From: Hyphomicrobiales bacterium
Lineage (GTDB): Bacteria > Pseudomonadota > Alphaproteobacteria > Rhizobiales > Xanthobacteraceae
NCBI GenBank assembly: GCA_003164375.1
Contig: PLTE01000171.1
Location: forward strand, 1-8,459
Length of the DNA stretch: 8,459 nucleotides
Direction: 5' to 3'
Part shown: positions 4,461-8,459 of the stretch, one piece after another
How positions within the stretch are numbered: position 1 is the stretch's first letter
Layout: each line of letters opens with the position of its first letter
Notes under the pieces: model-generated
The model's input: the letters and a program-made list of their open reading frames with translations, nothing else
Databases searched by the model: none
What the model was told of the DNA's origin: nothing
Made by a program: the position numbers and the translations under genes

Positions 4461-5852
4461 ATGAAGAGCGCGCGTAAGCCCAAGGGGTCGAAGGGGCTTA
4501 AGCCTCGTCCAATCGCCGGCCCGCGTGGCCCGCGCGAGCTGCCAGCTGTCGACGTGCCAGGCCTCGCCGTCCGTCGCGTCGCAGCCGATATCCTCGACGG
4601 CGTGCTGCGCCGCCGCCGGCCGCTCGACGAGATGCTCGACACCACGCGCGAACTTGCCACGCTCGAGGAGCGCGACCGCGCTCTGACGCGCGCCATCGTC
4701 TCGACCGTCATGCGCCGGCTCGGCACGCTGCGCCATCTGCTCGGCCTTTTTCTCGATCGCGGCCCGCCGCCGCAAGTGCCGCGGGTCGAAACCGCGCTTC
4801 TCATCGGCGCCGCGCAAATTCTGTTCCTCGGCGTGCCCGACCATGCCGCCGTCGATCTTGCGGTGCGGCTGGTGCAAGCGGATCGCGAGGCTTTGCACTT
4901 TGCCGGCCTGGTCAACGCGGTGTTGCGGCGCGTAACGCGTGAAGGCACCGAACGGCTCGCAACTCTCGACACGCCCGTTCTCGACACCCCCGATTGGCTC
5001 CTGGCGCGATGGGCAGCCACTTACGGCACCTCGACCGCGCACGCCATCGCCGCCGCGAACACGCACGAGCCGGCGCTCGATCTCACGGTGAAAAACGACG
5101 CTGCGCTGTGGGCGGAAAAACTCGGCGGCCGGATGCTGCCGACCGGCTCGGTGCGTGTGATTGCGCATGGTGCGGTGACCGCGCTGCCCGGCTTTGCCGA
5201 GGGCGCGTGGTGGGTGCAGGACGCCGCGGCGGCGCTGCCGGCGCGCCTGATCGGCGACATAGCGGGGCGCCGCGTCGCCGATCTTTGCGCCGCGCCCGGC
5301 GGCAAGACCGCGCAGCTTGCCGCGGCGGGTGCGCTCGTCACCGCGGTCGATCGCGCGCCGGGGCGGCTCAGGCGGCTTGCGGAAAATCTCGCACGGCTTT
5401 CGCTGACGGCCGAGTCGGTCTGCGCCAATGTCGCGGAATGGACGGCGGAACCGTTCGACGCCGTCCTCCTCGACGCGCCGTGCTCTTCGACCGGCACCAT
5501 CCGCCGTCATCCCGACGTGCCCTGGCTCAAGCAGGCGGTCGACATCGCCTCGCTCGCGGCTTTGCAACGCCGTTTGCTCGAACGTGCCGTGGCACTGACC
5601 AAGCCGGGCGGTACCCTGATTTATTGCACCTGCTCGCTTGAGCCCGAGGAGAACGAGACCGTCATCGCCGAATTCATCGCCCGCGAGCCGAGCGTGCGGC
5701 GCGCGCCGATCACCGCCGCGGAGGTTTTCGGCCAAGCCCAATTCGTCACGCCTGACGGCGACCTGCGCACGCTGCCCTGTCACTTTCCCGATGCCGATTC
5801 GCGCTTCGCCGGCATCGATGGTTTCTATGCCGCACGGCTGGTAAAAAAGTAA
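4461..5852 (+). CDS. rsmB: 16S rRNA (cytosine(967)-C(5))-methyltransferase RsmB
   Basis: This 463-residue protein is RsmB (Fmu/Sun), which methylates C967 of 16S rRNA using S-adenosylmethionine. A basic N-terminal tail (1-28, rich in Lys, Arg and Pro) precedes a NusB-like RNA-binding domain (about 33-170). The SAM-dependent methyltransferase domain follows: motif I is ADLCAAPGGKT (273-283) and the motif II acid is VDR (296-298). Motif IV is LLDAPCSSTGTIRRHPD (336-352, with Cys341 for product release), and motif VI is CTCSLEPEENE (389-399, with Cys391 as the expected nucleophile). The C-terminus GFYAARL is also typical. The ATG at 4461 follows a strong AAGGAGG (4443-4449) with 11 nt spacing. 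The gene leads the co-directional set rsmB / heparinase-like / purH. Compared with E. coli RsmB (429 aa), the extra length is mainly the basic tail. Confidence 0.95.
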   Translation: MKSARKPKGSKGLKPRPIAGPRGPRELPAVDVPGLAVRRVAADILDGVLRRRRPLDEMLDTTRELATLEERDRALTRAIVSTVMRRLGTLRHLLGLFLDRGPPPQVPRVETALLIGAAQILFLGVPDHAAVDLAVRLVQADREALHFAGLVNAVLRRVTREGTERLATLDTPVLDTPDWLLARWAATYGTSTAHAIAAANTHEPALDLTVKNDAALWAEKLGGRMLPTGSVRVIAHGAVTALPGFAEGAWWVQDAAAALPARLIGDIAGRRVADLCAAPGGKTAQLAAAGALVTAVDRAPGRLRRLAENLARLSLTAESVCANVAEWTAEPFDAVLLDAPCSSTGTIRRHPDVPWLKQAVDIASLAALQRRLLERAVALTKPGGTLIYCTCSLEPEENETVIAEFIAREPSVRRAPITAAEVFGQAQFVTPDGDLRTLPCHFPDADSRFAGIDGFYAARLVKK

Positions 5853-5958
5853 GAATATCAGCCGATTATCCGGCAGTTGGCCGTTCTGTCGCAGTTTCGT
5901 TATGGTCCGGCGGCGGGGGATGTCTGCACCCGCACGCGAACAAGGGGCGAGCGCGTCG

Positions 5959-7731
5959 ATGTCGCGCGTTGCAGTTTCCAACCACGCCAAGCTGTCGTGG
6001 CTGTTGTTGCGCGGTACGGTGCGACGGCTCGCCGGCCGCGCCAACGGCCATCCGCTCGTGCGCTGGCCGCTCACGCCGCTCAAAGCCGATCGTCTGCTCA
6101 TCGCGCCGCAGGATTTGCGCACGGCAGATGGCACGCGCGCGAGCGAAATCTATGCCGGCCGTTTCGCTTTTGCCGGCAAGGTCGTGGTTTGCGACGGCCG
6201 TTCGATCTTTGAAATGGAGCCGCCGTCCGATGAGTGGGCGGCAGCACTGTTCGGCTTCGGCTGGCTGCGCCATCTGCGCGCGGCGGAGTCCGGCATAACC
6301 CGCGCCAATGCGCGTGCGCTGATCGATGAATGGATCGCCTTGCAAGGCTCCTGGCATCCGCTCGCCTGGCGACCGGACGTGCTGTCGCGCCGTATCATCT
6401 CCTGGCTCTGTCACTCGACGCTCGTTCTGCAAGACGCCGATGTGCGCTTCTACCGGCGCTTTCTGCGCAGCCTGGTGCGCCAAGTGCGTTATTTGCGCCA
6501 TACCGCGGGCGATGCGCGTCGCGGCGTCGCGAGCATGCAGGCCGTCATCGCGCTCAGCTACGCCGCGCTCTGTATCGCCGGCCAGGCGCGCCACATCGGT
6601 TCGACGACCGAGCGCTTGAAGCATGAAATCGACCGGCAGATCCTGCCCGACGGCGGCCATGTCAGCCGCGATCCCGGCGCAATCATCGAGATTTTGCTCG
6701 AGCTGTTGCCGCTGCGGCAGGCGTTTGCGACGCGCAATATCGCGCCGCCGCAGGCGCTGTTGAACGCCATCGACCGCATGATGCCGATGTTGCGCTTCTT
6801 CCGTCATTCCGAGGGCACGTTCGCGCATTTCAACGGCATGGGGGTGACGCCGGCCGACCTGCTGTCAACGCTGCTCGCCTATGATGAGACCCGCGGTGCT
6901 CCATTTTCCAACGCGCCCTATTCGGCCTATCACCGCCTCGAAGCGGGCGGCGGCGTGCTCATCGCCGATACCGGCTGTGCGCCGCCGATCGAAATGAGCC
7001 TCGATGCGCATGCCGGCTGCCTGTCGTTCGAATTCTCCTCGCCGAAGCAGAGCCTGATCGTGGTGAATTCCGGCATGCCGGCCGTCGGCCGCCAGAACTG
7101 GCGGCAGCTGGCGCGGGCGACCGCGGCGCATTCGACGGTGACCTTCAACAACGCATCCTCGGCCCGCTTCGTCGAATTGGCGACGTTCCGGCGTGTGCTC
7201 GGCGGCTCGCCGATGTTGGGCGGGCCGAGCAAGGTGACGGTGACGCGCGAGGACGGTCCCGATGCGCTCGTCCTGCGCGCCGCGCACGACGGCTATGCCG
7301 ATCGCTTCGGCATCGTGCATGAGCGCGTCTTGACGCTCGCGGCTGACGGCAACCAGCTCGACGGCGAGGATATATTCCTCGCTGCCGACGGCGGCGCGCA
7401 GCTGCGCACCGCACAGGACGAATTCGCGGTGCGCTTTCACTTGCATCCCACGGTGAAAGCCACCCGGCTGACCGACGGTCACGGCGTGATGCTGATGATG
7501 CCGAACAAAGAGGTGTGGACTTTCAGCGCGCGGGAAGATCGCGTCGAGCTCGAGGACAGCGTCTATCTGGCCTCAAGCGAAGCGCCGCGCCGGACCGCGC
7601 AGATCGTCATCCATGGCCACGCCCGCACCGCCTCGCGCGTACAGTGGAGTTTTCAACAGGCGCAGCCTACAACGCTCGCCGGCGTGAACCGCCGGCTGCG
7701 CGAAGAGGAAGAGCCGCGACTGCCACTATAA
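5959..7731 (+). CDS. Heparinase II/III-like protein
   Basis: This 590-residue protein (from ATG 5959) belongs to the heparinase II/III-like family (PF07940), polysaccharide lyases and relatives with an N-terminal alpha-helical toroid and a C-terminal beta-sandwich. Family landmarks are W-rich helices (about 93-150, including GSWHPLAW), QILPDGGHVSRDPG (227-240), HFNGMG (290-295), GGGVLIADTG (330-339), the ARATAAHSTVTFNN turn (385-398, equivalent to the RGAHNT region) and FHLHPTVKA (493-501). There is no clear signal peptide or lipobox, so export is uncertain and the substrate is unknown. The start is ambiguous: ATG 5902 and 5920 are in frame but lack well-placed ribosome binding sites, while ATG 5959 has AGGGG at 5943-5947. 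It lies between rsmB and purH, an arrangement I recall as common in Rhizobiales, and may be co-transcribed with them. Confidence 0.85.
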   Translation: MSRVAVSNHAKLSWLLLRGTVRRLAGRANGHPLVRWPLTPLKADRLLIAPQDLRTADGTRASEIYAGRFAFAGKVVVCDGRSIFEMEPPSDEWAAALFGFGWLRHLRAAESGITRANARALIDEWIALQGSWHPLAWRPDVLSRRIISWLCHSTLVLQDADVRFYRRFLRSLVRQVRYLRHTAGDARRGVASMQAVIALSYAALCIAGQARHIGSTTERLKHEIDRQILPDGGHVSRDPGAIIEILLELLPLRQAFATRNIAPPQALLNAIDRMMPMLRFFRHSEGTFAHFNGMGVTPADLLSTLLAYDETRGAPFSNAPYSAYHRLEAGGGVLIADTGCAPPIEMSLDAHAGCLSFEFSSPKQSLIVVNSGMPAVGRQNWRQLARATAAHSTVTFNNASSARFVELATFRRVLGGSPMLGGPSKVTVTREDGPDALVLRAAHDGYADRFGIVHERVLTLAADGNQLDGEDIFLAADGGAQLRTAQDEFAVRFHLHPTVKATRLTDGHGVMLMMPNKEVWTFSAREDRVELEDSVYLASSEAPRRTAQIVIHGHARTASRVQWSFQQAQPTTLAGVNRRLREEEEPRLPL

Positions 7732-7742
7732 CCCCCACCCCA

Positions 7743-7766
7743 CCCTCCCCCGCGAGCGGGGGAGGG
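7743..7766 (+). promoter_or_regulatory. Strong intergenic hairpin covering the purH upstream ribosome-binding region
   Basis: A perfect 10-bp stem (ccctcccccg / cgggggaggg) with a cgag loop lies between the heparinase-like gene and purH. Its 3' arm contains the only strong Shine-Dalgarno-like sequence upstream of purH (GGAGGG, 7761-7766). No T-run follows, so it is not a standard terminator. It resembles the palindrome at 142-166 and is probably another member of that dispersed repeat type. It could also lower purH translation or act as an RNA processing site. Confidence 0.65.
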
Positions 7767-7780
7767 AGTAGAGATGCGGT

Positions 7781-8459
7781 ATGACCGATCATCTGCGCCG
7801 CGCCTCGCGCGCTCTCATTTCAGTTTCCGACAAAGCAGGCGTCGTCGATTTTGCGCGCGTGCTTTCCGGTTTCGGCATCGAACTGGTCTCGACCGGCGGC
7901 ACGCGCAAGACGCTACGCGATGCCGGTTTACAAGTGCTCGATGTCAGCGAGCTGACGGGCTTTCCCGAAATGATGGATGGCCGGGTCAAGACGCTGCATC
8001 CGGCGGTGCATGGCGGATTGCTGGCGATCCGCGGCAATCCGGACCACGTCGAAGCGATGCGCGTCCACCACATCCGCCCGATCGATATTCTGGTGGTCAA
8101 TCTCTATCCGTTCGAATCCACTGTGGCGCGCGGCGGCGATTTCGCCGATTGCGTCGAAAACATCGATATCGGCGGCCCGGCGATGATTCGCGCCGCGGCC
8201 AAGAACCACGACGATGTCGCGGTTTTGGTCGACGCCGGCGACTATTCGGCGCTGCTCGACGAGCTCGCGGCGCATAGCGGCATGACGACGCTGGCGCTGC
8301 GGCGCCGGCTTGCCGCCAAAGCCTATGCGCGCACCGCCGCTTACGATGCCGCGATCGCCAACTGGTTCGCCGGCGCGCTCGAGGAGCTCGCACCCGACTA
8401 TCGCGCCTTCGGCGGCCGGCTGATCGAGAAATTGCGTTACGGCGAAAATCCGCATCAGG
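7781..8459 (+). CDS. purH: Bifunctional AICAR transformylase / IMP cyclohydrolase PurH, N-terminal part
   Basis: The frame from ATG 7781 runs off the window end after 226 complete codons. The product starts MTDHLRRASRALISVSDKAG and is the bifunctional purine enzyme PurH, which carries out the last two steps to IMP (formyl transfer to AICAR, then ring closure). The N-terminal IMP cyclohydrolase (MGS-like) domain covers about residues 1-145: ISVSDKAGVVDFARVL (13-28), STGGT (37-41), VKTLHPAVHGG (69-79), DILVVNLYPFE (102-112) and IDIGGPAMIRAAAKNH (128-143). KLRYGENPHQ (217-226) opens the transformylase part. The start is supported by the normal family N-terminus. The ribosome binding signal is weak: GAG 7771-7773 is near, while the stronger GGAGGG is 14 nt away inside a hairpin. 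About 300 residues are missing beyond the window. Confidence 0.96.
   Translation, partial: MTDHLRRASRALISVSDKAGVVDFARVLSGFGIELVSTGGTRKTLRDAGLQVLDVSELTGFPEMMDGRVKTLHPAVHGGLLAIRGNPDHVEAMRVHHIRPIDILVVNLYPFESTVARGGDFADCVENIDIGGPAMIRAAAKNHDDVAVLVDAGDYSALLDELAAHSGMTTLALRRRLAAKAYARTAAYDAAIANWFAGALEELAPDYRAFGGRLIEKLRYGENPHQ

Noticed and set aside
4290..6134. Very long minus-strand open frame (614 codons) antisense to rsmB and the start of the heparinase-like gene
   Set aside because: It is an antisense shadow of GC-rich coding sequence: Arg-rich composition, no recognisable domain, and it overlaps genes with clear families and motifs.
5866..6828. Minus-strand open frame of 320 codons opposite the heparinase-like gene
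   Set aside because: Its composition is dominated by Arg, Gln and His, it has no family features, and the plus-strand gene explains the open frame.
1..8459. CRISPR array or rRNA gene
   Set aside because: No regularly spaced direct repeats of 23-40 bp and no rRNA-like sequence were seen anywhere in the window.

Overview
This looks like a chromosomal window from a high-GC alphaproteobacterium, most likely a member of the Hyphomicrobiales (Rhizobiales). That is an inference from three things: strong G/C third-position bias, the gene order DUF1674 / rsmB / heparinase-II/III-like / purH, and GC-rich intergenic palindromes of the ctctccccgc...gcggggagag type. No species can be named from the sequence alone.

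Layout. Positions 1-135 hold the last 44 codons of an acetyl-CoA synthetase gene. A secreted L,D-transpeptidase (333-854, +) follows and converges with a membrane-anchored thermonuclease-like protein (873-1445, -). From about 1446 to 4159 the sequence departs from the backbone and is clearly richer in A/T up to about 3040 (lines 2221-2280 and 2341-2400 count 26/60 and 25/60 G+C, against 45/60 for 5281-5340). This accessory segment carries an unrecognised 103-aa ORF, a 51-aa ORF, a DUF3800-family gene whose ATG shares a CATG with the start of the 51-aa ORF, an unusual nested inverted-repeat structure, and an apparently intact IS1595-family insertion sequence. The backbone resumes with an SDHAF4-like DUF1674 protein (4160-4408, -), RsmB 16S rRNA m5C967 methyltransferase (4461-5852, +), a heparinase II/III-like protein (5959-7731, +) and the first 226 codons of purH (7781 to the window end, +).

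The backbone genes are housekeeping: acetate activation, peptidoglycan cross-linking, succinate dehydrogenase flavinylation, ribosome modification and purine synthesis. rsmB, the heparinase-like gene and purH are co-directional with short gaps and may be co-transcribed. The purH gap holds a strong hairpin next to its ribosome binding region.

The part most worth a second look is the 1.45-4.16 kb islet. It may be a small mobile cargo module: a DUF3800 gene with a tiny divergent partner, bounded on the left by a partial copy of the right end of the IS1595 element. No described defence or toxin-antitoxin system could be recognised with confidence.
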